DNA of 64,000 nucleotides from an uncultured Planctomycetaceae bacterium (GTDB taxonomy: Bacteria; Planctomycetota; Planctomycetia; Planctomycetales; Planctomycetaceae): contig CALSLT010000006.1 of assembly GCA_943787265.1 (NCBI GenBank), positions 62,001-126,000 of the forward strand, read 5' to 3'. A program made the position numbers and the translations under genes. The notes below the pieces were generated by a model. That model searched no databases, was not told where the DNA came from, and saw only the letters and a program-made list of their open reading frames with translations. Positions 54,912 through 62,876 of the stretch are shown here, in pieces. The first letter of the stretch is position 1. Each line of letters begins with the position of its first letter.

Positions 54912-55472
54912 ATGCAACAGGAAAAGATTAATCACATTCTGAGCGGCGACCTGGATGCCTACGAGGCTGTGATTCGACAGTATCAAGGGATGCTATTGGG
55001 GTATGCTGCGCATCGATTGCCCGATATCGACGCCGTTCAGGACGTCGTCCAACTGACATTCATTCGAGCTTACGAGCAGTTAAATGAGTATCAGCAGGAG
55101 AGGGACTTCGGCGTCTGGCTGTGTGTGATCTGCAAACATTTCATTCTGACCGAGTTGGAACGTCAGCGGCGGGAATCGCAGAACCTGGAGAAGTTCAGCC
55201 ACGCTCTACGACTTCGAGTTGGCGAGGAGATGGCAAGCACTGAGGACGAGGATCTGCGTGATTCGCTCTCAGCGTTACGCGAATGCCTGAAGAATCTGCA
55301 AACGCAAGCGGCATCGGTCGTACGGCTCCGTTACGAAGAGCGGCAGTCATGTCAGAGCATCGCCGCATCGCTGGATCGAACCGTGACGTGGGTCACGAGT
55401 ACGCTGAGTCGATCCCGCAAGGTTCTTCGCACGTGCATCGAACGTCGTCTCAGTGAAGAGGCGACAACATGA
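54912..55472 (+). CDS. RNA polymerase ECF sigma factor
   Basis: 186 aa, ATG at 54912 with GGAAGA upstream. Sigma region 2 (about 8-75: AYEAVIRQYQGMLLGYAAHR, DAVQDVVQLTFIRAYEQL) and region 4 (about 118-175: ASVVRLRYEERQSCQSIAAS, SLDRTVTWVTSTLSRSR). It belongs to the planctomycete/Verrucomicrobia ECF type commonly paired with a FecR-domain gene. Its stop overlaps the FecR start (ATGA), so the pair is translationally coupled. It probably controls the downstream DUF1552/DUF1592 genes, although a target promoter was not identified. Confidence 0.92.
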   Translation: MQQEKINHILSGDLDAYEAVIRQYQGMLLGYAAHRLPDIDAVQDVVQLTFIRAYEQLNEYQQERDFGVWLCVICKHFILTELERQRRESQNLEKFSHALRLRVGEEMASTEDEDLRDSLSALRECLKNLQTQAASVVRLRYEERQSCQSIAASLDRTVTWVTSTLSRSRKVLRTCIERRLSEEATT

Positions 55473-56854
55473 ACGAATCACGTCTCCAACAACTGATCGA
55501 GAATTTTCAGGACGACACGTTGAGCGAACCCGAATGCCGCGAACTAATGGAGTGGTTCGACGAGGACGAGTCACGCGTGTCTGCATTTGCCGACGAACTG
55601 CGAGTCGGCAACGTGTTGGCGGCACTGCACGTGATCGATTCAGACGGTATTCCGCTGGCTGTCAAAGACAGCCTCGGGCGAGGCGACGTTGCGATTGACA
55701 TCGCGAGCAACGTGCGTCAACACCTCGAAAGCCAACAACAGTCTGTGCGCGCGGATATCGAGCGACCAAATCTGTCGCTCCGCAAGTGGGCTCCCTGGTG
55801 GATTGCCGCGACGGTGGCGGTGATTGCGTTGTCTGTCATTCTGCCAAGGCAACCCGACGCCAATCGAGGCGATGTCGTCGCGACGGTTCAAAATGCTCGC
55901 AACGTACAAGAGATTTCAGCGGGCGACCAACTGCGATCCGGGCAGGTTTTGAAGCTGGACGATGGGCGCATCAAAATCAACTTTCAGTCCGGCGCCAGAC
56001 TTGCGATTCAGGCACCGGCGGAATTGAAGCTGCTGGGACCAAATTCGGCGCAGCTTCAGAACGGTGTGGCGACGGTTCGCGTTCCAGGCGAGATCAAAGG
56101 ATTCGTTTTGGTGACTCCGCACCAGCGAGTGACAGACCTCGGAACATCGTTCGGCGTTGATGTGGATAGCACAGGCGACACGGCGATCTCCGTGTTCGAG
56201 GGTGAGATTGAACTGGAACACCATCAACGTCTCGTTGGCGGGCAGGCGGTCGCACTCACGGCCACTGAAAAATCGCCCCACGAGATTCCTTACGCAATCA
56301 AGCAGTTCCTGGACACTTGGCGGGTTTCCTTCGGAGTCGAGCAGCTCATCGGCGATGTCCGTGTCGCATCACCGGGTGAACGACATTCACCGGGACTGAT
56401 TGAAGACAGCGATTCGCTATTGCTGTTTCCCGAACGTGAAGACGTCCTGCTGAAGCGGCAATACGTGGTCGACGGAATGGAGCCGGGCACCTACCGACGT
56501 CCGTTTCGAAAACACACCGTGAAGCTGACGGAAGACGTTCGAGTCGACAGCTTTCTTCTACAATACAATCCGGTCCACAATGACGATGTGCCCATGAATC
56601 AGAAGTTTCAGGGCGAACTACACTTTGATCGCCCGATCGTCGCAGTGATCCTGCAAAAAGATCTGTTGGATTCTTCCGACTCGGAACTCGCTCTTCCTCA
56701 GACCGACTTCCGCAATATCTTTCGTCGGGGAATCAACGACGCTGATGTAATTACGTTGAGCCCTGATCGGCGTGTGCTACACGTTGCTTTGAATGTTAAG
56801 AACGGCGTGGACCAGATCCGCGTGCTCGTTGCTTCCGATAACAACGAACGATAA
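55469..56854 (+). CDS. FecR-domain membrane protein
   Basis: 461 aa. The cytosolic N-terminus (ENFQDDTLSEPECRELMEWF) resembles a short anti-sigma-like region. One membrane helix (about 110-129: WWIAATVAVIALSVILP) precedes a FecR domain (about 140-275: DDGRIKINFQSGARLAIQAP, DLGTSFGVDVDSTGDTAISV, FEGEIELEHHQRLVGGQAVA). The C-terminal 180 residues are unassigned beta-rich sequence. With the overlapping sigma gene it should form a transmembrane signalling pair, with FecR sensing outside and holding or activating the sigma factor. Signal unknown. Confidence 0.88.
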   Translation: MNESRLQQLIENFQDDTLSEPECRELMEWFDEDESRVSAFADELRVGNVLAALHVIDSDGIPLAVKDSLGRGDVAIDIASNVRQHLESQQQSVRADIERPNLSLRKWAPWWIAATVAVIALSVILPRQPDANRGDVVATVQNARNVQEISAGDQLRSGQVLKLDDGRIKINFQSGARLAIQAPAELKLLGPNSAQLQNGVATVRVPGEIKGFVLVTPHQRVTDLGTSFGVDVDSTGDTAISVFEGEIELEHHQRLVGGQAVALTATEKSPHEIPYAIKQFLDTWRVSFGVEQLIGDVRVASPGERHSPGLIEDSDSLLLFPEREDVLLKRQYVVDGMEPGTYRRPFRKHTVKLTEDVRVDSFLLQYNPVHNDDVPMNQKFQGELHFDRPIVAVILQKDLLDSSDSELALPQTDFRNIFRRGINDADVITLSPDRRVLHVALNVKNGVDQIRVLVASDNNER

Positions 56855-56858
56855 TACG

Positions 56859-56895
56859 ATTTGTAATTAGTTATTTGTCATTTTTCATTTGCTAT
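56859..56895 (+). repeat. TTTGTCATTAGTTAT repeat R1
   Basis: Begins ATTTGTAATTAGTTATTTGT and continues to CATTTGCTAT; same orientation and 37-nt length as R3 with a few mismatches. Forms an inverted pair with R2, 74 bp apart, directly after the FecR stop codon. Confidence 0.7.
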
Positions 56896-56969
56896 TGAAT
56901 CGTTGCCTCGGAACTTTTCGTGACAGCGAATTTTGTGTGAGTGCTGCGACCACGACCACACCCGTCGTA

Positions 56970-56993
56970 AATGACAAATAACTAATGACAAAT
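56970..56993 (-). repeat. TTTGTCATTAGTTAT repeat R2 (inverted)
   Basis: Minus strand reads ATTTGTCATTAGTTATTTGT plus CATT, a 24-nt version of R3/R4. Its complement contains AATGACAAAT, which supplies the ATG at 56985 in frame with the DUF1552 gene. Confidence 0.7.
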
Positions 56994-57014
56994 CCTTCTC
57001 TTCCCGAGACGCCC

Positions 57015-58274
57015 ATGAAACCATCCCACACTCTTCATCGCCGCGACCTTCTTCGTGGAATCGGCGTTGCGTTAACCTTGCCGTTTCTCGAAAGCAGCTT
57101 CATCAACACTGCTGCCGCTTCGACAAACAAGAACAATTCTCCGCGGCGTCTCGTCTGCATCGGGAACCACCTGGGGTACTACCCCGGCAACTTCTTCCCC
57201 GAGACGTCCGGCAAGAACTACAAGACCAGCCGGACGCTCAAGAACATCGACGCCCACCGGGATGACTTTACCGTCTTCTCCAACCTCGATGATGGGATGA
57301 CCGGCGGCCACAATGGCGTGAAGGCGTTCCTCTCCGGTATCCGCAAGGACGAGGCGAGCGGGTTCCCCGATAAGAACATGACCATCGATCAGGTCGCCGC
57401 TGAGCACGTGGGTGCTGCCACGCGATTCCCCTCGATCACAGCGGGTCTGGATAACGGCACAGACCTGAGCTGGACCCGTTCGGGTGTGCGCATCCCGCCG
57501 GTCAACAACCCCGCGCGGTTGTTCGAGGCGTTGTTCGTCCAATCGGATGCCGCCTCCCTCCGTGCCAAACGCACCCGCCTGACACACCGAGCCAGCGTGC
57601 TTGACGCTCTGCGTGAATCCGCCGCCGCCCTCAATGGTCAGCTCAGTGCCACCGACCGCCAGAAGCTTGACCAGTACCTCACCAGTGTGCGGGAGGTGGA
57701 GAAGCAGTTGCAGATGTCGCAAGCATGGCTCGACAAGCCCAAGCCCACCTCGCCGATCGATACGGTCGCGGACGAAGAGCGTATGCACCTCGAAGAAATC
57801 CCGCTGTTCTACGATCTGCTGACACTGGCCCTGCAGACTGACTCGACGCGCGTGGCCACGTTTGAGATCCCGATGGGGTTCCGCACCGCCGAGTTGGATG
57901 TCGGCAGCTACCACGGCCTGTCGCACCACAGTAAATCCGAAGAGCGGCTCGAGCAGCTCCAGATTGTCGACTCCTACCTGATGACGCAGTTTGGCTACTT
58001 CCTCGGCAAGATGAAGGAGGCACAGGTCTTCGACCACACCGCCGTCGTGTGGGGCAGTGGGATGGGCAACGGCTCGAGCCACAGTAATCGGAACCTGCCG
58101 GTGATCCTCGCCGGCGGTGGGATGAACCACCAGGGCCACGTGGTCTGTCCGGCTGAGGAGCACAAACGCGTGCCGCTGTCGAACCTGTGGCTGTCGACAC
58201 TGCAGTGGTTTGGGGTTGAGGCGGATCGATTTGGTAAGAGCACGGGAACGTTTTCGGCGATGGAGATTGGCTGA
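57015..58274 (+). CDS. DUF1552 domain protein, Tat signal
   Basis: 419 aa from the ATG at 57015; an in-frame ATG at 56985 lies inside repeat R2 and adds 10 residues. Tat-like start (LHRRDLLRGIGVALTLPFLE). DUF1552 features: LVCIGNHLGYYPGNFFPETS, GGHNGVKAFLSGIRKDEASG, VREVEKQLQMSQAWLDKP and VVWGSGMGNGSSHSNRNLPV. Exported, function unknown, normally next to a DUF1592 cytochrome; here that partner follows after the four-helix-bundle insertion. Arg codons are mostly CGC/CGG/CGT with few CGA, unlike most genes in the window. Confidence 0.9.
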   Translation: MKPSHTLHRRDLLRGIGVALTLPFLESSFINTAAASTNKNNSPRRLVCIGNHLGYYPGNFFPETSGKNYKTSRTLKNIDAHRDDFTVFSNLDDGMTGGHNGVKAFLSGIRKDEASGFPDKNMTIDQVAAEHVGAATRFPSITAGLDNGTDLSWTRSGVRIPPVNNPARLFEALFVQSDAASLRAKRTRLTHRASVLDALRESAAALNGQLSATDRQKLDQYLTSVREVEKQLQMSQAWLDKPKPTSPIDTVADEERMHLEEIPLFYDLLTLALQTDSTRVATFEIPMGFRTAELDVGSYHGLSHHSKSEERLEQLQIVDSYLMTQFGYFLGKMKEAQVFDHTAVVWGSGMGNGSSHSNRNLPVILAGGGMNHQGHVVCPAEEHKRVPLSNLWLSTLQWFGVEADRFGKSTGTFSAMEIG

Positions 58275-58285
58275 AGAATAAGAAG

Positions 58286-58322
58286 ATTTGTCATTAGTTA
58301 TCTGTCATTTCTCATTTGTTAT
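58286..58322 (+). repeat. TTTGTCATTAGTTAT repeat R3, left arm
   Basis: ATTTGTCATTAGTTATCTGT and onward to CATTTGTTAT. It matches the reverse complement of R4 over about 34 consecutive bases. It starts 11 bp after the DUF1552 stop and ends just before the ribosome site (GGGAGG) of the enclosed gene. Confidence 0.85.
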
Positions 58323-58334
58323 CGGGAGGGAACG

Positions 58335-58697
58335 ATGGGCGACGGCGACAAGGCAAATGAGATTGAAGAGCGACTGATTGACTTCGCGGTGCGAGTCATC
58401 AACGTTGCCGATGCGCTGCCGAAGACTCCGGTTGGCAAACATATTGCTGGTCAATTGCTGAGATCGGGAACTTCACCAGCACCGAATTATGCAGAAGCTC
58501 GCGGAGTCGAAAGCAATGCTGACTTCGTCCACAAGCTGAAGATCGGGCTGAAGGAACTGAACGAGAGCAGCGTGTGGCTTCGAATGATCTGCCGAGCCGA
58601 ACTTATGAAAGTCGAACTGCTGGACGACCTCATCGACGAGAACCAACAGCTCTGCCGAATTCTCAACGCATCGGTAAAGACGGCAAAAGAGAAGTAG
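58335..58697 (+). CDS. Four-helix-bundle protein (23S IVP/S23-like, TIGR02436-type)
   Basis: 120 aa; GGGAGG sits 7 nt before the ATG. The product is all-helical and has the family landmarks: IEERLIDFAVRVINVADALP, ADALPKTPVGKHIAGQLLRS, GTSPAPNYAEARGVESNADF, KIGLKELNESSVWLRMICRA. Relatives were first seen as intervening-sequence proteins in 23S rRNA genes and resemble the Avd accessory protein of diversity-generating retroelements. No rRNA or reverse transcriptase is in this window. It is enclosed by R3 and R4 and separates DUF1552 from its usual DUF1592 partner, so the gene plus repeats looks like an inserted unit. Function unknown. Confidence 0.88.
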   Translation: MGDGDKANEIEERLIDFAVRVINVADALPKTPVGKHIAGQLLRSGTSPAPNYAEARGVESNADFVHKLKIGLKELNESSVWLRMICRAELMKVELLDDLIDENQQLCRILNASVKTAKEK

Positions 58698-58729
58698 ACG
58701 CAGCAGTTCAGGAACTGACCGCGCATTCA

Positions 58730-58766
58730 ATGACAAATGAGAAATGACAGATAACTAATGACAAAT
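58730..58766 (-). repeat. TTTGTCATTAGTTAT repeat R4, right arm (inverted)
   Basis: Reverse complement matches R3 almost perfectly (ATTTGTCATTAGTTATCTGT and onward to TCATT). The plus strand contains the ATG of the DUF1592 gene (58758) at its inner edge. Confidence 0.85.
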
Positions 58767-61223
58767 TCCTCGTCCTTCTTCGCCCTCGTCTTTGCCATCT
58801 GCTTCGCGGCCCCCTCACAAGCCGAAGAGCCAACTTCCGTGTTCCTCAAGAAGCACTGCATCCGGTGTCACGGCAGCACCAAACAAAAAGCCGATCGCCG
58901 ATTTGATACGCTGCCGACGCAGATCAAAGAACTCGATGATCTGGAGAGCTATCAGGAAATCGTTGATCAGCTCAATTTGGAAAGCATGCCACCGGAAGGG
59001 GAGACGCAGCCGACTGCAGAAGAGCGGGCAAAAGCGATTGCCGATCTGACACGGCAGATTGCATCGGCACAGACCGAGCTGGCGTCCGGCGGGCGGCACA
59101 CGGTCATGCGACGGCTCAACCGGTTCGAGTATCAGCAGACGATCGGCGACCTGCTTTCGCTGAATGTGCAGGCGTGGAACCCGGCCGCGGACTTCCCGCC
59201 GGATGTGAAGGTGCACGGTTTCGACAACAACGGCCGTGAGTTGGTGACATCGGGCATGTTGCTGGATCATTACCTCGGTGCAGCCGAGGAAGCAGTCACA
59301 CGTGCCACGCAGTTCGGGCCACGGCCTCAGTCGAAGCAGTACGACCAACAGACACCGTATTATTTCAATGGCAAGAACAAGGCGAATCTGCCCAAGCTCT
59401 TCCAGGTTGATCGCTTCCGCTTTATTCCCGACACGCCGTACACCGATATGTATGGCCGGCACTTCCGCGGAGGGCACATCGGTTTCCGGCCCTTGTACGG
59501 TGGCGTGGCTCACAGCGGCATGTACACCATCCGTGTGAAGGCTGCGGCGATCGACCGCGATCATCCGTATGGCAATGCCCTGGATGACTTCCGCAACGGC
59601 GACCCACTGGTCCTGGAGGTGGCGACAGTGGACCGAGAGGGCAGTGTCGAGAGCACCGGCAGCATCACAACCGAACGCTCCGTTGGGCTGGCCGAGCTGA
59701 CCAGCGAAGAACCGGCGTGGCTCGAGTGGACCATCCACATCGATCAGGGCTTTGAGCCGGAGGTCCGCTTCCGCAACGGCACCACCGCCACCAAGCGTCT
59801 GGTGCGTATCATCAGCAGTAATGCGTCGGAGCACCCCGAGATCGCCCCATTCGCCAACATGAAAAACGGGATGGAGAAATCCTGGGGCCTGCTCAGGGCT
59901 TATCGCGGCCCGAAGCTCCGCATCTACGACATCCGGGTTGAGGGTCCACACATCGACCAGTGGCCGCCCGCCGGTCACACGCTGATGTATGGGGTTCTGC
60001 AACCCGATGACCTGAACCGGAGCACGATCACCGAGCGTCTGCGTGTGTTTGCCGCCGGTGCTTTCCGTCGCCCGCTGCGGAGCGATGAACTGAAACCGAT
60101 CGAGCGGATGGTGATGGGGAAACTTGATGGTGGCATGGAGCCGCTGGCCGCATTGCAGCTGGGGTTCCAGACGATCCTCTGCTCGCCTTCGTTCATCTAC
60201 ATGCAGGAGGGGGATGGCACGCTCGATGATTACAGCCTGGCGTCGCGCCTGTCGTACTTCCTCTGGTCTTCCCAGCCGGATGCGGCCTTGCTTCAACATG
60301 CCAAAGCCGGACGCCTGTCCGACACGAAAGTGCTCGACGCCGAGGTCGATCGCATGCTCAAGGACCCACGCTCCGACCGTTTCGTCAGCCAGTTCGTCCG
60401 GCGATGGCTGGACTGGGACAACATCGGTGAGATGCCCGTATCAGAAGATTTCCGTGTGTACTTCCGAGACAACCTTGAGTCGGCGATGGCCGGGGAAACA
60501 AAAATGTTCTTCCGCCACATCCTCGATGAGAACGCGCCGCCCAAGCGGTTCCTTGATGCAAACTACACCTTCGTGAACCGTGAGCTTGCCGCCCATTACG
60601 AGCTGGCCCCGGTAGAAGGCAATCACCTGCGTCAGGTCTCGACCAAAGGCTCGGTGCGCGGCGGGCTGATGACTCATGGCAGCTTCCTGACGGCCTCGGC
60701 CAACGGCGTGGATACCTCGCCGGTGGTGCGCGGCATCTACGCTCTTGAAAAAATAATGGGTTACACCCCGCCACCTCCGCCGGATGACGTGCCCGAAATT
60801 GAGCCCGACATCCGTGGTGCCCTGACCGTGCGTGAGGAGCTGGCGAAGCACCGCAGCATCGCCACGTGCGCCGAGTGCCATCGCAAGATTGACCCGCTGG
60901 GATTCGCCCTGGAGAACTTCGACCCCATCGGCGCCTGGCGGACCGAGTACGGTAAGAAACTGCCCGTTGATGCGTCCGGCCAGCTTCCCAGCGGTGAGAA
61001 ATTCGACGACATCCGTCAGCTCCGCACGCTGCTGATTGAGCGGCATGAGTCGTTCACCCGCAGCCTGACCGAGAAGCTGCTCACCTATGCTCTGGGCCGT
61101 GAACTCGAGATCGGCGACCGCCCAGCCATCGACAAGATCCTCGCCGAACTTGCCGAGAAAAATGGCGGCTGCCGGGATCTCATTCAATTGGTGGTTTTGA
61201 GCGAACCATTCGGGAAGAATTAG
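58758..61223 (+). CDS. Planctomycete cytochrome (PSCyt1/DUF1587/1595/1592/1588/1585)
   Basis: 821 aa. The only N-terminal Met is the ATG inside repeat R4; it leads a signal peptide (SSFFALVFAICFAAPSQAEE). A cytochrome motif C34-I-R-C37-H opens the mature protein. Then DUF1587 (MRRLNRFEYQQTIGDLLSLN), a CBM-like middle, DUF1595 (RLRVFAAGAFRRPLRSDELK), DUF1592 (LASRLSYFLWSSQPDAALLQ), DUF1588 (RGGLMTHGSFLTASANGVDT, with CAECHRKIDPLGFALENFDP) and DUF1585 (SFTRSLTEKLLTYALGRELE). It is likely a periplasmic multi-domain heme protein partnered with DUF1552. Codon use is GC-rich like DUF1552 and unlike the rest of the window. Confidence 0.9.
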   Translation: MTNSSSFFALVFAICFAAPSQAEEPTSVFLKKHCIRCHGSTKQKADRRFDTLPTQIKELDDLESYQEIVDQLNLESMPPEGETQPTAEERAKAIADLTRQIASAQTELASGGRHTVMRRLNRFEYQQTIGDLLSLNVQAWNPAADFPPDVKVHGFDNNGRELVTSGMLLDHYLGAAEEAVTRATQFGPRPQSKQYDQQTPYYFNGKNKANLPKLFQVDRFRFIPDTPYTDMYGRHFRGGHIGFRPLYGGVAHSGMYTIRVKAAAIDRDHPYGNALDDFRNGDPLVLEVATVDREGSVESTGSITTERSVGLAELTSEEPAWLEWTIHIDQGFEPEVRFRNGTTATKRLVRIISSNASEHPEIAPFANMKNGMEKSWGLLRAYRGPKLRIYDIRVEGPHIDQWPPAGHTLMYGVLQPDDLNRSTITERLRVFAAGAFRRPLRSDELKPIERMVMGKLDGGMEPLAALQLGFQTILCSPSFIYMQEGDGTLDDYSLASRLSYFLWSSQPDAALLQHAKAGRLSDTKVLDAEVDRMLKDPRSDRFVSQFVRRWLDWDNIGEMPVSEDFRVYFRDNLESAMAGETKMFFRHILDENAPPKRFLDANYTFVNRELAAHYELAPVEGNHLRQVSTKGSVRGGLMTHGSFLTASANGVDTSPVVRGIYALEKIMGYTPPPPPDDVPEIEPDIRGALTVREELAKHRSIATCAECHRKIDPLGFALENFDPIGAWRTEYGKKLPVDASGQLPSGEKFDDIRQLRTLLIERHESFTRSLTEKLLTYALGRELEIGDRPAIDKILAELAEKNGGCRDLIQLVVLSEPFGKN

Positions 61224-61287
61224 AAGTTGGATTCACACCCCTGCCTGTTTACTGAGAGGCTGTAATCTTTTTCTAGTCACGTCTTTC

Positions 61288-61372
61288 TGTGAGCGACAAG
61301 GCGCTAGCCGTCGGTAAGTTTGCTCCAAAATCAAACGCCACAAAACCGGCGGCTAGCGCCGTGCCGCTCACA
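61288..61372. repeat. Inverted repeat, GGCGCTAGCCG type
   Basis: TGTGAGCGACAAGGCGCTAG at 61288 and its partner GGCTAGCGCCGTGCCGCTCA ending near 61372 form arms of about 27 nt with a 30-nt spacer. Located between the cytochrome and the sulfatase; probably an extragenic palindrome and possibly a bidirectional terminator. Confidence 0.55.
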
Positions 61373-61413
61373 AAGCAAAAATGACAACCACTGAGTAGCC
61401 CGGATAAAGAAAC

Positions 61414-62736
61414 ATGTATCATTTTCTGACCGCCTTCTGTCTTTGCCTTGTCAATCTGCCGCTTGAGGCCGCCGACAAGCCAAACATCATTATGATTCTC
61501 TGTGACGATGTCGGTTTCGAATGCTTCAGCGCCTATGGAAGCCGTGAGTATTCAACGCCGCGACTTGACGCGCTGGCGGCCGGTGGCATTCGCTTCGAAA
61601 ACTGTCATTCGACACCGTTGTGTACGCCGAGTCGTGTCAACCTGATGTCGGGCAAATCGAACGTGTTTAACTATTTCGACTTTGGCGTTTACCCGAAGGA
61701 CGAACCGACTTTCGGTAACTACTTCAAAGAGCATGGCTACGCGACAGCCGTGGCCGGCAAGTGGCAATTGCTGACAGGCAAACGCGGGATCTCCCCGGAA
61801 GAAGCCGGCTTCGACACACACTGTCTATGGAACATTCCTGGCGGCGGGCGAGAGCGATACTGGAATCCGTCGCTGGTGCAGAACGGGAAACTGCTCGATC
61901 TGCCGGAGGAAAGTTACGGCCCTGACATCACCACTGACTTTCTGATCGACTTCATTAAGACAAATCGCGAAAAACCGTTCCTCGCCTACTTCCCGATGAT
62001 TCTTCCTCACAATCCGTTTCCGGTGACTCCGGACAGCGCCGACCCAAAGTCAAAGGACGCAAAACGGAACTTCATCGACATGGTGCAGTACATCGACAAA
62101 AACGTTGGACGCCTGGAAGACACTTTGCAGGAACTCGGACTTCGCGAGAACACGCTCATCATCTTTACCGGCGACAACGGCACCAATGCCGTTCTTACAT
62201 CCGAATTGAATGGGCGTCAAATTCGAGGCGGGAAAGGATTCACGCACGACTACGGGACTCACGTGCCTTTGATCGTCAACTGGCCGGGACGAGTGCCGGC
62301 CGGGAAAGTGGTCGACGATCTGGTTTGCTTTTCCGATCTGTTTCCAACGATGGTTGAAGCAGCGGGACTGCCTCCGAAGAAAATCACCGATGGTGATGGC
62401 TGGAGTTTCTGGCCGCAGTGCGAGGGCAGAGCGGGACGGAAACGTGAATGGATCTACTGTTACTACTTTCCTCGACCGTCATCCGCAAAATACAACGATA
62501 AGTACAGCCACAATGAAGTCCGGTTCACACGAGACAAACGTTACAAGCTGTACGACAACGGCGAGATGTTTGATACGACGGAGGATGTACTCGAGAAACG
62601 CCCGATCGCAATCGGCCAGGCGGGACCACCTGGCGAGTCAGCCCGCAAAGTGCTTCAGCAGGCGTTGGACTCCTATCCGGATGCCGGCCGAAATGCCAAC
62701 CGCAGAAAGCAGACCGCGAAAAAGAAGAATCGTTAG
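61414..62736 (+). CDS. Sulfatase
   Basis: 440 aa. Signal peptide (MYHFLTAFCLCLVNLPLEAA); core NIIMILCDDVGFECFSAYGS with the metal Asp pair; FGly motif C70-T-P-S-R74 then VNLMSG; second metal site LIIFTGDNGTNAVL. The C-terminus is basic (NRRKQTAKKKNR), with the stop TAG formed by the TTAG that abuts an orphan IS end. It is an exported sulfate-ester hydrolase, intact, and shorter than the other sulfatases here. The next sulfatase begins 140 bp downstream on the same strand. Confidence 0.9.
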   Translation: MYHFLTAFCLCLVNLPLEAADKPNIIMILCDDVGFECFSAYGSREYSTPRLDALAAGGIRFENCHSTPLCTPSRVNLMSGKSNVFNYFDFGVYPKDEPTFGNYFKEHGYATAVAGKWQLLTGKRGISPEEAGFDTHCLWNIPGGGRERYWNPSLVQNGKLLDLPEESYGPDITTDFLIDFIKTNREKPFLAYFPMILPHNPFPVTPDSADPKSKDAKRNFIDMVQYIDKNVGRLEDTLQELGLRENTLIIFTGDNGTNAVLTSELNGRQIRGGKGFTHDYGTHVPLIVNWPGRVPAGKVVDDLVCFSDLFPTMVEAAGLPPKKITDGDGWSFWPQCEGRAGRKREWIYCYYFPRPSSAKYNDKYSHNEVRFTRDKRYKLYDNGEMFDTTEDVLEKRPIAIGQAGPPGESARKVLQQALDSYPDAGRNANRRKQTAKKKNR

Positions 62737-62750
62737 CAGCCCGTTGAAAG
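62733..62750 (+). repeat. Orphan IS end (TTAG + CAGCCCGTTGAAA)
   Basis: TTAG followed by CAGCCCGTTGAAA is identical to the left junction of IS copy 2 for 17 bases. No transposase and no matching right end lie within the following 1.2 kb. It overlaps the stop codon of the sulfatase gene. Confidence 0.65.
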
Positions 62751-62876
62751 AGCACTTGCGCAGGCCGGATCAAGCGCCGCTCCGGCGATGCGAAATCGTC
62801 GGCAATCACAGAAGCCGGAACAGCGTCGCTTCGCTCCTGGGTCCGGCCTACACGTCCAGAAAAGGTGTATCTGTCC

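Noticed and set aside
57072..58163. Long minus-strand frame (363 aa) opposite DUF1552
   Set aside because: Shadow of a conserved plus-strand gene in a GC-rich block; no family features.
56859..58766. Repeats R1-R4 as a CRISPR array
   Set aside because: Alternating orientation, unequal spacing, genes between them and no cas genes. No CRISPR array seen anywhere in the window.
58815..60299. Long minus-strand frame (494 aa) opposite the DUF1592 gene
   Set aside because: Shadow; composition mirrors the codon bias of the real gene and shows no motifs. The 248-aa frame at 60441-61187 is the same case.
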